A DNA stretch of 64,000 nt from Shewanella psychrotolerans (GCF_019457595.1 NZ_CP080419.1:3100001-3164000); one strand, 5' to 3'. Shown: positions 17,197 to 27,203, counted from the first letter of the stretch. Made by a program: numbers and translations. Notes: generated from the sequence alone by a model not told the origin.

Positions 17197-18552
17197 GTGG
17201 CTGAAAAACAACCCCATAACATAAAGACATTTTTGACTTTTCTTATTCCATCACTGATCGGCCTGTTGTTATTTATGACGCCAATCAGTTATCAAGATGC
17301 GATCACCATTCCCATCGCGGTTGTATCCAAAGGACTACAAAACCTGCTGGGCGATGCCGCTACAGCAATCGTAACGAGTATAGTCGTGATAACCGCGCTC
17401 GGAACCTTAGTGTGTAAACTGCTTAAGCCAAGGATGCTATTACAACACCATTTCATGCATTCATTGCTAAATGTCAGTCTTATGTGGGCGATTGTCCGAG
17501 TGGTTGGCGCAGTGTTTATCGTACTCACGTATGCAGGCATAGGGCCAGAAGCCATCACATCGGCAAACACTGGAGCCCTAGTGTTAAATGATCTACTGCC
17601 TGTATTATTTTGCGTTTTTATCTTTGCAGGTATGTTACTTCCATTACTACTTAATTTCGGCCTATTAGAATTATTTGGCACTCTACTAACCAAGATAATG
17701 CGCCCAGTGTTTAACCTTCCTGGTCGCAGTGCTATCGATTGTATGGCCTCTTGGCTTGGCGATGGTAGTGTTGGTATCTTGATGACGAGCAAACAATATG
17801 AGTCACGTTTTTATACTCAAAGAGAAGCGGCCGTTATCGGAACCACCTTCTCGGCAGTATCGATCACTTTCTCATTAGTGGTGATATCACAAGTTAAACT
17901 AGAACATCTATTTGTTCCCTTCTACCTAACTGTTTGTCTTGCGGGTATTGTTGCCGCTATCGTAGTGCCTAAACTTCCACCTCTGTCATGGAAAAAAGAT
18001 CACTATATCGACGACACACCGCGTCATCCAGACGATGAAGTGGTTCCCAAAGGTAAAGGCGTGTTTGCGTGGGGATTTGAGCAAGCAATGGCAAAAGCAG
18101 AAAAATCTGAAGGCATTGTTCACACCCTTAAAGATGGATTAAAAAACGTTATTGATATGATTTTTGGGGTTATTCCTATTGTGATGGCAATAGGCACCGT
18201 CGCCTTGATAATTGCCGAATATACACCGATTTTTAATTATCTTGGTATGCCGTTCATCCCACTTTTGGAGCTACTACAAGTACCAGAAGCCACCGAAGCT
18301 TCGAAAACGATCGTGGTTGGCTTTGCTGATATGTTTATTCCATCTATTTTAGCAAGCTCAATAGAATCAGACATGACTCGGTTTATTATTGCAGCGATGT
18401 CAGTCACTCAACTTATCTATATGAGTGAAGTCGGTGCCCTGCTTATCGGCAGTAAAATCCCTGTAAATATCGTTGAACTATTTGTGGTGTTTATTCTAAG
18501 AACATTAGTGACTCTGCCCGTTATTGCAGGGGTAGCCCACCTAGTTTTTTAA
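17197..18552 (+). CDS. YjiH-family membrane transporter-like protein with nucleoside-recognition (Gate) domain
   Basis: 451 residues, GTG start at 17197 with AGGG upstream. Ten or so membrane helices are apparent. SAIDCMASWLGDGSVGILMT and, later, FADMFIPSILASSI are the conserved helical-hairpin regions of YjiH/'Gate' proteins, distantly related to concentrative nucleoside transporters. A hydrophilic loop of about 60 residues separates the two halves. Transported substrate unknown. It is followed by a strong terminator and then the large sensor kinase, so the kinase might sense what this protein moves; that is speculation. Confidence 0.75.
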   Translation: MAEKQPHNIKTFLTFLIPSLIGLLLFMTPISYQDAITIPIAVVSKGLQNLLGDAATAIVTSIVVITALGTLVCKLLKPRMLLQHHFMHSLLNVSLMWAIVRVVGAVFIVLTYAGIGPEAITSANTGALVLNDLLPVLFCVFIFAGMLLPLLLNFGLLELFGTLLTKIMRPVFNLPGRSAIDCMASWLGDGSVGILMTSKQYESRFYTQREAAVIGTTFSAVSITFSLVVISQVKLEHLFVPFYLTVCLAGIVAAIVVPKLPPLSWKKDHYIDDTPRHPDDEVVPKGKGVFAWGFEQAMAKAEKSEGIVHTLKDGLKNVIDMIFGVIPIVMAIGTVALIIAEYTPIFNYLGMPFIPLLELLQVPEATEASKTIVVGFADMFIPSILASSIESDMTRFIIAAMSVTQLIYMSEVGALLIGSKIPVNIVELFVVFILRTLVTLPVIAGVAHLVF

Positions 18553-18568
18553 ATATTGTACTCACCAA

Positions 18569-18592
18569 CCAGAGCAGCATCTGCTGCTCTGG
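18569..18592 (+). terminator. Terminator after the YjiH-like gene
   Basis: CCAGAGCAGCA-TC-TGCTGCTCTGG, an 11-bp perfect stem 17 bp after the stop codon; moderately T-rich tail. Confidence 0.65.
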
Positions 18593-18683
18593 ATATTATC
18601 TTCATTTGCATTACTCGCAATTTCCCAAATCACTCCTAAACTTAAAGACTTAACATCAACGAATACCTATCCGGCTTGCTTAA

Positions 18684-21600
18684 ATGAAAGCAATTGTTGT
18701 TTTGTTACTATTCGCGACCAGTTTTTGCTGCAGCGCATTAGCCTCCCCCCCCCAATTTGACTCCTTTGGAGCCAATGACGGTCTATCTATGAACACCATT
18801 ACCGATATTGTGAATGACGATGATGGCTACCTATGGATTGCAACCCAAGCAGGGATAAATAGGTTCGATGGTAAACACTTCAAAATATACGACACCACAG
18901 GCAATCAATACGGCCCATCAGTTAAACATATTAAAAAGCTACGCTACCAACATAAACAGCTGTGGTTAATTACTCGTAATGATGGATTAAATCACTATCA
19001 TCACGATACCGGTGTTTTTGAGCGATTCAACAACCAAAATAGCGAACTCCCAAATGATATTGTCGACATAGATATTGAAGAAAATGGCAATATTTGGGTA
19101 GCGACAACCGATAAAGGATTACTCTATTTTTCTCCAACAAGCCGTAAGATTATTCAGCGATTTGATACATCATCGGAATATAATCGTCTACCAAGTAATA
19201 AGCTACTCTGTCTGTTTCGTGATAACGATGATCGCCTTTGGCTTGGCAGTGATACCGGACTGTTAAGCATTAAACACCTTCAAAATCAATATGAAATTTC
19301 ACGTTGGGGTGGAGGTACAATCAATAAGATCACAGCAATAGAGCAAGGGAATAGCGATACGCTCTGGTTAGGCACTCAAGCGCAAGGACTGTTTCTTCTC
19401 AACATCCAAAATAATAACCTTATCGAAATAGTCGCAGCGACAACTTATCGATCGAGTCCGATTTCCGCTTTAAAACAAGATAAGTTTGGCACCCTCTGGA
19501 TAGGCTACGACTCCTATGGATTAGCGCGATATTCGCCAAATCAGCGCCATCTGCATCTATTTAATTCAGCAGCCGAAAATCGATACAGTGTCAACAGCCC
19601 TTTGATCACCTCATTATTGATAGACAATGAACAACAGCTTTGGATTGGGAGTCAAGGCGGAGGCCTTAATAAAACTTTCTTAGATGCTAAATATTTTGGT
19701 CATATTCACGGCTTTAGCTTTCCCACCGATAATTTAAAGAATCTTGATGTTCGCGCAATTTTACATGATGAAAATGAAGATCTTTGGATTGGTACGGCTA
19801 AGGGCGTTTACTTTGGTCTAAAAGATAACAACGGCGACCTTTCTGGCTTTGAACTATTTAATCCGCAAAATACTGTATTAACAAAAAGCTTTATCAGCTT
19901 CGTACACCAAGATGACAAGGGACAAACATGGATTGGCACTCGGGGCGATGGGCTTTTTATTTATGCCCAAGATAAACAAAGCTACATCCACTATCAAGCC
20001 GGCTCGGCAGGCAAAAACAGTCTCCCAAGCAATATGCTTTACTCGCTTTACTTCGACCGCGAAAAACGCCCCTGGCTGACCACTAAAGATGCAGGGATCA
20101 CTCAATATTTAGGTGTGGAAAAGGGCTTTAAGAGCATAAACAAAACCCATGGACTTCCTACTAATTTCATCAGTGATATGACACAAGATGATCAAGGATT
20201 CTATTGGTTAACCTCATCTACCGATGGCCTGATCAGTATCTCGCCAACTGGAGAAATTCGTCACTTCAATACCGAGTCTGCGGTTAAATTACCTAAAAAA
20301 AGTCTGCTATCTATCATAAATGGTAAAGATAATAATCTATGGATAGCCAGTAATGACGGTTTAATCCTTTTTAATACAGCAACCTTGTCTAGCCAACTAT
20401 TCACAACTGAAGATGGCCTTATCGGAAATAGCATCTATATGCTGTTAGCCGATCAACAACATCATCTCTGGCTGGGGACCACCAAGGGATTAACCGACCT
20501 AGATACTGATTCGATGACAACGACTAACTACACAGATATCGATGGGCTACAAGCCAATGAATTTAACTTTGGGGCCGCTACTCTTGGTAAAAATGACACC
20601 TTATACGTCGGTGGTATAAACGGGCTTAATCACTTCAACCCGAGTCTACTTCCGAAAAGACAGCCGCCTAATATGCCAGCAATAACCAAAATTAACATTT
20701 TAAATCAATCAGCTAAAAACGATAAAGTGAATAACGCGTTAGAACTGAATAAACCTTCGCTGTTACTCTCCCACAAAGATAATATTTTTGCACTCCACTA
20801 CCACAGTCCTAACTTACATAATGCTAATCGTCTTAGCTATGAGTACCGCATGATTGGCCTTAACCCAACCTGGTTAAAATCTTCCTCTGAGCAGCTCACT
20901 TACTTTACCGGGCTAAGCCCTGGTCACTACATTTTTGAAGTACGCGCAAAAGATATTAACAATATCAGCAGCCCAATTAGGCAATTGAAGGTGATGATAG
21001 AGCCTGATCCATGGCGTTCTCCTTTTGCCTATGTCTTTTACTTCACGTTAGCATTCTTGCTCACAAGCTACCTCTTCTATCGAAAATGGTGCCAATACAA
21101 ACAACAAGCAAAACTGCTAAATGAGATAGCTGATAGTGAACAGCGTCTGCAATTGGCGCTCAGGGGAAGTGGTGATGAGTTTTGGGACTGGGACATCACT
21201 AAAGGAATAGTCAGCCGAACCAATACCTTCTTAGAATATCCTGATAATATTGAGCTTGTCGAAGAGACCATTGTCAACCTTATCCATCCTGAAGATATGC
21301 CTAAAGTTTCGCAAGTGGCCAAAGAGTGCATAAATGAAAAAATAGACAAATTTTCAATCTCTTACCGAGGATTAGATAAACAAGGTAATTGGCTTTGGGT
21401 GCTAAATCGTGGCCAAGTTGTTGAACGTGACGCTAACGGTAAGGCAACTCGGCTTGCTGGCACAGTAAAGAATATTCAACAGCAAAAAGAAACTGAACAT
21501 GCCCTTAGAGAACTCAATCAACAACTTGAACAAAGAGTCCAATCACGCACAATGGAGTTACAACAGCGCAACGATGAACTCAACAACATCTTGGATGAGC

Positions 21601-22376
21601 TAAAGCACACTCAGGGTGAGCTTATGGATAAAGAGAAGATGGCAGCCCTTGGTGGTCTGGTAGCGAGTATTACCCACGAAGTGAATACTCCCATTGGCAT
21701 TAGCGTAACTGCAGCATCACACCTACAAGAAAGTGTAAAAGTATTCGACAAAAACTATCAACAAGGCGATGTATCCCACGAAGACTTTGTGCTTTACCAA
21801 GTTGAGGTGGCTGAATGTTGTAAATTAATCCTCTCGAATTTAGAGCGCGCTTCCAAACTTATTGCCAGCTTCAAGCAAGTCTCTGTCGATCAATCTCATG
21901 AAGATGTTAGAGAATTCGATCTACATGCTTACCTCGATGAAATTTTTATTTCCCTTAATCCAATGCTGTCTCGCACTCAGCATAAATACAGCTATAGCTG
22001 TCCTGAAAAGCTCAATATTAAAAGTACACCGGGAGCTTTCTATCAGATAGTCAGTAATCTATTCAACAACTCGGTGATCCACGCATACCCTGATGGCCGC
22101 TCAGGCAACTTAACCCTTACGGTTGAAAACGATGATTTTGGGATAAAAATCACTTACCAAGATGATGGCTGTGGTATGTCAGATGAGCTCCAAAGCCAAG
22201 TGTTTCAGCCCTTCTTTACAACCAAAAGAGGAAAAGGCGGTAGCGGCTTAGGAATGAACATCGTCTATAACATAGTGACCCAAGTCCTTGGAGGTGAGAT
22301 ACAGATAGCCTCAACACCAGAGCAAGGCAGTACTTTTATCATCACCCTTCCCTCTGATTTAATCGTAAACCGTTAA
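18684..22376 (+). CDS. Large two-propeller sensor histidine kinase (Reg_prop, Y_Y_Y, PAS, HATPase)
   Basis: 1230 residues. A signal peptide (MKAIVVLLLFATSFCCSALA) precedes about 14 Reg_prop blades of the LWIGT..GL type (residues ~25-680), enough for two seven-bladed periplasmic propellers. A Y_Y_Y domain (~700-765), one membrane helix (~778-798), a PAS/PAC domain (~820-935, FWDWD motif), a coiled coil, the H-box ITHEVNTP (His about residue 998), the N-box NLFNNSVIHA and the G-boxes DDGCGM and GSGLGM follow. Unlike many propeller-type hybrids there is no receiver or AraC-type output, so its response regulator must be encoded elsewhere. The start region carries a run of nine C (18745-18753). 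The ribosome-binding site is weak. Confidence 0.88.
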   Translation: MKAIVVLLLFATSFCCSALASPPQFDSFGANDGLSMNTITDIVNDDDGYLWIATQAGINRFDGKHFKIYDTTGNQYGPSVKHIKKLRYQHKQLWLITRNDGLNHYHHDTGVFERFNNQNSELPNDIVDIDIEENGNIWVATTDKGLLYFSPTSRKIIQRFDTSSEYNRLPSNKLLCLFRDNDDRLWLGSDTGLLSIKHLQNQYEISRWGGGTINKITAIEQGNSDTLWLGTQAQGLFLLNIQNNNLIEIVAATTYRSSPISALKQDKFGTLWIGYDSYGLARYSPNQRHLHLFNSAAENRYSVNSPLITSLLIDNEQQLWIGSQGGGLNKTFLDAKYFGHIHGFSFPTDNLKNLDVRAILHDENEDLWIGTAKGVYFGLKDNNGDLSGFELFNPQNTVLTKSFISFVHQDDKGQTWIGTRGDGLFIYAQDKQSYIHYQAGSAGKNSLPSNMLYSLYFDREKRPWLTTKDAGITQYLGVEKGFKSINKTHGLPTNFISDMTQDDQGFYWLTSSTDGLISISPTGEIRHFNTESAVKLPKKSLLSIINGKDNNLWIASNDGLILFNTATLSSQLFTTEDGLIGNSIYMLLADQQHHLWLGTTKGLTDLDTDSMTTTNYTDIDGLQANEFNFGAATLGKNDTLYVGGINGLNHFNPSLLPKRQPPNMPAITKINILNQSAKNDKVNNALELNKPSLLLSHKDNIFALHYHSPNLHNANRLSYEYRMIGLNPTWLKSSSEQLTYFTGLSPGHYIFEVRAKDINNISSPIRQLKVMIEPDPWRSPFAYVFYFTLAFLLTSYLFYRKWCQYKQQAKLLNEIADSEQRLQLALRGSGDEFWDWDITKGIVSRTNTFLEYPDNIELVEETIVNLIHPEDMPKVSQVAKECINEKIDKFSISYRGLDKQGNWLWVLNRGQVVERDANGKATRLAGTVKNIQQQKETEHALRELNQQLEQRVQSRTMELQQRNDELNNILDELKHTQGELMDKEKMAALGGLVASITHEVNTPIGISVTAASHLQESVKVFDKNYQQGDVSHEDFVLYQVEVAECCKLILSNLERASKLIASFKQVSVDQSHEDVREFDLHAYLDEIFISLNPMLSRTQHKYSYSCPEKLNIKSTPGAFYQIVSNLFNNSVIHAYPDGRSGNLTLTVENDDFGIKITYQDDGCGMSDELQSQVFQPFFTTKRGKGGSGLGMNIVYNIVTQVLGGEIQIASTPEQGSTFIITLPSDLIVNR

Positions 22377-22389
22377 GTCACGTCACCAT

Positions 22390-22450
22390 ATCAATCAGTA
22401 TAAAGATGCGAGCGCTCAGCGACGATGTAGTACTAAAGGTTAGCACTTAT
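22390..22450. repeat. 61-bp dispersed intergenic repeat, copy B
   Basis: Pairs with 16821-16881 at 49 of 61 positions, beginning 14 bp after the sensor kinase stop. The remaining spacer up to 22700 shows only the promoter noted below. Confidence 0.75.
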
Positions 22451-22650
22451 GAAGCAAGACCCTTAATTACTCCTCGGTAACTGCGTCATGCGTTACCCAA
22501 GCTCCTAGATCCATATCGTCGTGCATTAAAGACATTCACAACATCTGCCCTCCAGGGATGGGGAGAATGCCTTAGGTATTTAGAACACGCTGAGTAAATC
22601 GCTTTCTTATACTGATTGCTATAAAGCGAGAATGGAAAAAAGTTGCTGGA

Positions 22651-22679
22651 TTGTTGAACACACAATTGTCTGTTATAAG
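22651..22679 (+). promoter_or_regulatory. Candidate sigma-70 promoter of the CBS gene
   Basis: TTGTTG at 22651-22656, a 17-bp spacer, TATAAG at 22674-22679; start codon at 22701. Confidence 0.45.
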
Positions 22680-22700
22680 TAACATAACAAGGAGATTGCG

Positions 22701-23105
22701 ATGACAATAAAGGTTGCAGATATTATGAGTACCCGAGTGGTCACTATAGAGATGGATGATAGGCTTACCGTCGTCAAAGAGATCTTCGACAGTGCTCCAT
22801 TTCATCACCTATTAGTGATCGAGGACAACAAGTTGCAAGGGGTATTGTCAGAACGAGATTACCTGCGAACCTTGAGCCCTAATGTCGGTGCCATCAATGA
22901 AACTGAACGCGACTCTGAAACCCTGCAACGTAGAGCTCATCAAGTGATGAGCCGAGATCCCGTCACCATAGCCCCCCATAAGAGTATTAAAGATGCGAGT
23001 AGGTTGCTTATTGAACACAATATAGGCTCATTACCCGTACTTGAGCATGGACAGATTGTGGGGATTGTGACCTGGAAAGATCTGTTAAAAGCCTTTAGCC
23101 AATAA
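22701..23105 (+). CDS. Two-CBS-domain protein
   Basis: 134 residues with AAGGAG upstream. It consists of one CBS pair: VADIMSTRVVTIEMDDRLTVVKEIF at the start and QVMSRDPVTIAPHKSIKDASRLL in the second half, each ending with the usual GVLSERDYLR / GIVTWKDLLK strand-helix. Such stand-alone pairs bind adenine nucleotides (AMP, ATP, SAM) and regulate a partner. The partner is not evident here. Monocistronic, closed by a hairpin. Confidence 0.9.
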   Translation: MTIKVADIMSTRVVTIEMDDRLTVVKEIFDSAPFHHLLVIEDNKLQGVLSERDYLRTLSPNVGAINETERDSETLQRRAHQVMSRDPVTIAPHKSIKDASRLLIEHNIGSLPVLEHGQIVGIVTWKDLLKAFSQ

Positions 23106-23109
23106 AAAA

Positions 23110-23127
23110 GCGAAACCTAAGTTTCGC
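23110..23127. terminator. Bidirectional terminator between the CBS gene and the purine permease
   Basis: GCGAAAC-CTAA-GTTTCGC with an A-run before and T-rich sequence after. Confidence 0.75.
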
Positions 23128-23170
23128 CTTTAGTATTCCAAGAATAGCGACTCACATAGCGGTTGTGATA

Positions 23171-24529
23171 TTAAATCGCCCAGCCACCGAGATAGAACGC
23201 CACTAAACCGATAGTAATGGCCAGTACGCCCGGTTTTAATGCTCGCCATTCACCACTACAAATGCGCCCAATCACTAATGTGACAAACCCCAGCATAATG
23301 CCAGTCACAATATTACAGCTTAGAATGATAAATACAGCACACGTTAGACCCGCCATAGCATCGACTTTGTCATCAAAATTGAGCTTAGTGACATTGCTCA
23401 GCATCAAAAGGCCTACATACATCAACGCCGGAGCAGTTGCATAAGCTGGCACTAAGTAACTAAGTGGCGCCAAGAAAACCATAAGTAAAAACAGAATACC
23501 GACGATCGTCGCAGTTAATCCTGTCTTACCACCAGCAGCCGTTCCAGCTGCCGATTCAATATATACCGCAGCAGGAGCTCCCCCCACCACACCAGCAAAA
23601 ATACTGCTTACAGAATCTGATGTTAGCGCTTTACCGCCACCGACAATATTGTCTTTGCTATCAAGCAGCTCAGCTTGACCAGCCACTGCACGTATCGTTC
23701 CGGTTGCATCAAAAATAGCAGTCATCACTAACGCTAATACGATTGGTAATACCACAGGGTTTAATGCCCCCATGATATCTAACTGCCCAATAAGCGACTT
23801 CTCCGACATCAATTCGGGAAATGCAAATAGCCCTTGGTAAGTTACTGCGGGATCAAATACTAAGCCAAATACCGACAAAGCGATGATCACTAATAAAATA
23901 CCACCAGGTACGCCACGGCGTTCAAGACCGATAGTCGCTGCTAGGCCGATGATCGTAGCCAGTACAGGTAAACTATGAATATCACCCAGTTTTACAGGCA
24001 GCCCGGTATCATTTGCGATGATCAGGTTGACACTATTAGTCGCAATAAGTAATAGAAACAAGCCAATACCAATACCTGTACCGTGAGCAATCCCCTTAGG
24101 TAAATTTGTGAGTACCCACTGACGTATGCCAGTCACACTCACTAAAGTGAATACAACTCCCATCAAAAAGATGGCACCAAGGGTGACAGGAATCGAAATC
24201 CCCTGACCTAAAACCATACTAAATGCGGTGAACGCCGTTAACGAAATGGCACAACCAATCGCCATAGGTAGATTTGCCCAAAGCCCCATCAACAAGGAAC
24301 CAAACGAAGCAATCAAGCAAGTAGCAATAAACACTGCACCAGGATCAAACCCAGCCGTACCTAGCATATTAGGCACAACGATCACCGAATACACCATGGC
24401 AAGAAAAGTGGTCAGTCCGGCAATCACTTCTTGCCTTAGAGTACTGCCTCTCGCAGTAATAGAGAAATAACGGTCAAGCATAGAACTAGTGGGTACAGCG
24501 GGGGTATCGAGAGTCTGTTCAGACTTCAT
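23171..24529 (-). CDS. NCS2-family (AzgA-like) purine base permease
   Basis: 452 residues starting at ATG 24529 (AAGG upstream). Conserved features of the adenine/hypoxanthine/guanine permeases are visible: [17 protein letters not shown] with VVPNMLG after it near residue 35, the [14 protein letters not shown] motif about residue 265 with the substrate-site acidic residue, and [17 protein letters not shown] near residue 325. About 12-14 helices. It should import a purine base by proton symport, supplying salvage together with the nucleoside genes at 35-43 kb. The 5' leader contains a three-stem structure (24575-24634). Confidence 0.88.
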   Translation of the reverse strand: MKSEQTLDTPAVPTSSMLDRYFSITARGSTLRQEVIAGLTTFLAMVYSVIVVPNMLGTAGFDPGAVFIATCLIASFGSLLMGLWANLPMAIGCAISLTAFTAFSMVLGQGISIPVTLGAIFLMGVVFTLVSVTGIRQWVLTNLPKGIAHGTGIGIGLFLLLIATNSVNLIIANDTGLPVKLGDIHSLPVLATIIGLAATIGLERRGVPGGILLVIIALSVFGLVFDPAVTYQGLFAFPELMSEKSLIGQLDIMGALNPVVLPIVLALVMTAIFDATGTIRAVAGQAELLDSKDNIVGGGKALTSDSVSSIFAGVVGGAPAAVYIESAAGTAAGGKTGLTATIVGILFLLMVFLAPLSYLVPAYATAPALMYVGLLMLSNVTKLNFDDKVDAMAGLTCAVFIILSCNIVTGIMLGFVTLVIGRICSGEWRALKPGVLAITIGLVAFYLGGWAI

Positions 24530-24574
24530 AATTATTTACCTTTTTTGATCTCTTAATTTGGAAGGCTGTGGCAA

Positions 24575-24634
24575 GTTAGAGCCCCGCTAAAAAACGGGTG
24601 AGAGATCCACTGAGCACTTATTAGTGTGCCTAAC
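24575..24634 (-). promoter_or_regulatory. Candidate structured 5' leader of the purine permease mRNA
   Basis: In the transcript, GTTAG (24634-24630) can pair with CTAAC (24579-24575), enclosing two hairpins: GCAC...GTGC (24629-24614) and CCCG...CGGG (24598-24583). This gives a compact three-way junction 46-105 nt before the start codon. It lacks the conserved core of the known purine riboswitch as I remember it. Function unproven. Confidence 0.35.
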
Positions 24635-24828
24635 GTGACCTGCAAGTCGATGTTATTGATCACTATCGCATTAAAAATTGAATGACTATTTAATTTGATA
24701 AGTAAACCGAAGCGACTCATGGAGGTAAGCAAACACTTACCAATATCACAGCCTTAGTTGGGCGCGAATTCTACAGTAAACCGAATACGAGAAACTAGAG
24801 CAAAGTATCAAATCAGCAGTTATTTTAA

Positions 24829-25029
24829 ACTTTTGTAACTGTAGGGAGACACACGACTGAGATAGATGAGTTCATTGACGTATTCATCAACCGAATACCA
24901 CTATACAAATTATGGCAAGCAAACATTGATGGCAATCGACATCATCAATCATTAAACCATGCTGAACTCAATGTTCCGACCTTTATATTGGTAAGAGAAG
25001 TTAAAGAGGTTTATAGTGAGCCCTTCTAA
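24829..25029 (+). other. Open frame of 66 codons without a start, possible gene remnant
   Basis: The frame has protein-like composition (for example EFIDVFINRIPLYKLWQANI) but no ATG, GTG or TTG near its 5' end and no recognised family. It may be a decayed gene or a chance open frame in the 550-bp spacer before the methyltransferase. Confidence 0.2.
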
Positions 25030-25083
25030 CGTAGCGAATCGATATCGATCAAGGCTTGTTGCGTACTCATGCAAGGACCTTTT

Positions 25084-25740
25084 ATGCCACCGCTACGTTT
25101 ACGTTATCAAACGCTCGAATTTCAAGATACCGATATTCACATTCGCAGTCTTAGAGACAAACAAGAGTTCTCCGATCCACTTGGAGAAGCTGATGCACTG
25201 GGGATCTCATCGGCACAATGGTCGTTATTTGGTGTCGTTTGGGATTCTAGCCGCGCCTTAGCAGATCAAATGGTCGGTTTTGATATTGCTAATAAACGGA
25301 TATTAGAGGTCGGCTGCGGCATGGCCTTAGCTAGCTTACTGCTTAACAGCCGCGATGCCGATATTACAGCAACCGACTACCACCCTGAAGCGGCCAGCTT
25401 TCTCATTGAAAATACTCGCTTAAATAATGGCAGTAAAATCCCATTCTTACGCACTAACTGGGCATCTATCACCGATGGGCTAGGCCAGTTTGACGTCATT
25501 ATCGGCTCGGATCTGCTTTATGAAAGAGAGCATATCGAACTGCTATCAGAATTTATTGACCGTCATGCCAACCCTAACTGTGAAATCATATTGGTCGATC
25601 CAGGTCGGGGAAATCATGCTCTCTTTAGCAAAAAAATGTGTAGCTTAGGCTATAGTCATCGGCAACATAAAATTTCCCCTACCAGCGATATGTCACCCTC
25701 TTTTAAAGGGCAAATGCTGTTCTACCGTAAACCTAGCTAA
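25084..25740 (+). CDS. Class I SAM-dependent methyltransferase (Methyltransf_16-like)
   Basis: 218 residues from the ATG at 25084, chosen for AAGGA six bases upstream; an ATG at 25069 has no such site. The SAM-binding motif I is ILEVGCGMALASLLL (about residue 75), then ATDYHPEAASFL as motif II and FDVIIGSDLLYERE as motif IV. The layout, with the DLLYE motif, resembles the lysine/protein methyltransferases of family 16 and nicotinamide N-methyltransferase-like proteins. Substrate unknown. Convergent with the helicase gene. Confidence 0.75.
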   Translation: MPPLRLRYQTLEFQDTDIHIRSLRDKQEFSDPLGEADALGISSAQWSLFGVVWDSSRALADQMVGFDIANKRILEVGCGMALASLLLNSRDADITATDYHPEAASFLIENTRLNNGSKIPFLRTNWASITDGLGQFDVIIGSDLLYEREHIELLSEFIDRHANPNCEIILVDPGRGNHALFSKKMCSLGYSHRQHKISPTSDMSPSFKGQMLFYRKPS

Positions 25741-25774
25741 GCACTAACTCATATATTTAAGCACGATACTAAGA

Positions 25775-27001
25775 CTATTTTTTACTGCGGTAGCCACGTT
25801 TCTTGGCACGACGTTTTTGCGCCGATTTACTATTTCTACCTGCAAAGGGGTCCGCTTTGGTTAAATCGGGCTCAAAACCGGGTAACCACTGCTGAGGTAA
25901 GCGTTTATCGAGTGATACCTCGATCTCCTCAAGCAACAAGGCGTCATCTTCACTAAAAAGAGTCACTGCAACGCCCTTATTCCCCGCCCGCCCAGTACGC
26001 CCAATACGATGAACATAATCTTGAGCAACAAATGGCAGTTCATAATTAACCACATAATCGAGACGCTGAATATCGATGCCACGCGCAGCGACATCCGTCG
26101 CCACCAGCACTTTAATTTCGCCCGCTTTAAACCTTTGTAACACCTGCTCACGCGTACCTTGGCCTAGGTCGCCGTGAAAGGCACTCGCCTCAATCCCTTT
26201 TTCATTTAAGTGTTTCGCTAACTTATCTGCTGCCACTTTTTTACGGCTAAACACTAACACTCGTTGCCAATGACCTTTAGTCACAAGATGGCATAACAGA
26301 GCAAACTTTTTATCACTGTCAACGGCATAGACTCGCTGCTCTATATCCTTAGCCGCACTATTACTTTGATCCGTTTCAATCCGTTTAGGGCGAGTGAGTA
26401 AATCACGACTAAACCTCAAAACACTATCGTCGAGGGTGGCAGAAAAAAGTAGTGTCTGGCGCGATGATGGTAACTGAGCCATTAAGGCATGGATCTCATC
26501 CATAAACCCCATATCGAGCATGCGATCTGCCTCATCAAATACCAGATGAGTAAGCTTAGCTAACGTCAGTGAGCCGCGATTAAGATGATCGAGTAGACGG
26601 CCTGGGGTCGCGATCAAAATATCGAGCCCTTTCGCCAATGAGGCTTGCTGCGCTTCAATACTGACGCCACCATAAACGATGCCGACTCGCAGCTGGGTGT
26701 TTTGACTCAGCCCCTGCAAACTCGCTTGCACTTGCAATGCCAGCTCTCGCGTTGGTACAAGTATCAATGTCTTAACATCATGCTGATTTTGAGCCAAGAC
26801 ACCAAGTTCGAGTAGTTGTTGCAAGATAGGTAAACCAAATGCAGCAGTTTTGCCAGTGCCGGTTTGCGCGGACGCAAGCAGGTCCTCTTTTGCTAAAATA
26901 GCCGGAATCGCTTCAGTCTGAATAGCTGTCGCTTGAGAAAAACCAAGTTTATCTAGCGCATCTAATAACGGCTGACTTAAGCCTAATTGTGCAAATAACA
27001 T
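25775..27001 (-). CDS. DEAD-box RNA helicase, RhlE-like
   Basis: 408 residues from the ATG at 27001. All DEAD-box motifs are visible: Q motif (GFSQATAIQTEAIP), AQTGTGKTAAF (I), PTRELALQ (Ia), TPGRLLDHL (Ib), VFDEADRMLDMGF (II), SAT (III), and HRIGRTGRAGNKG (VI). A short basic tail (RRAKKRG) probably helps bind RNA. It resembles RhlE of E. coli but is shorter than some homologues, so the paralogue cannot be fixed. It likely unwinds rRNA or mRNA in the cytoplasm, important at low temperature. Confidence 0.88.
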   Translation of the reverse strand: MLFAQLGLSQPLLDALDKLGFSQATAIQTEAIPAILAKEDLLASAQTGTGKTAAFGLPILQQLLELGVLAQNQHDVKTLILVPTRELALQVQASLQGLSQNTQLRVGIVYGGVSIEAQQASLAKGLDILIATPGRLLDHLNRGSLTLAKLTHLVFDEADRMLDMGFMDEIHALMAQLPSSRQTLLFSATLDDSVLRFSRDLLTRPKRIETDQSNSAAKDIEQRVYAVDSDKKFALLCHLVTKGHWQRVLVFSRKKVAADKLAKHLNEKGIEASAFHGDLGQGTREQVLQRFKAGEIKVLVATDVAARGIDIQRLDYVVNYELPFVAQDYVHRIGRTGRAGNKGVAVTLFSEDDALLLEEIEVSLDKRLPQQWLPGFEPDLTKADPFAGRNSKSAQKRRAKKRGYRSKK

Positions 27002-27203
27002 AACAACCAATCATAACACCAATAATAGTTATGTAAGTTTACCAGATTTATTTACCCCACAAGAGACAAGGAAATAGTCTGAATAAATATTAATTTTATA
27101 AGCTTAATGTCATAAATATAAATCAAGATTTTTTACACTAAGGCTATGTTAGCTTATGCTTACTCTATAACATAAAGCTTCCCTCAAAACCTAAGGACAG
27201 ATT

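Noticed and set aside
17292..17792. 166-codon frame antisense to the YjiH-like gene
   Set aside because: Shadow of a membrane-protein gene; no start context and the sense frame is clearly the real gene.
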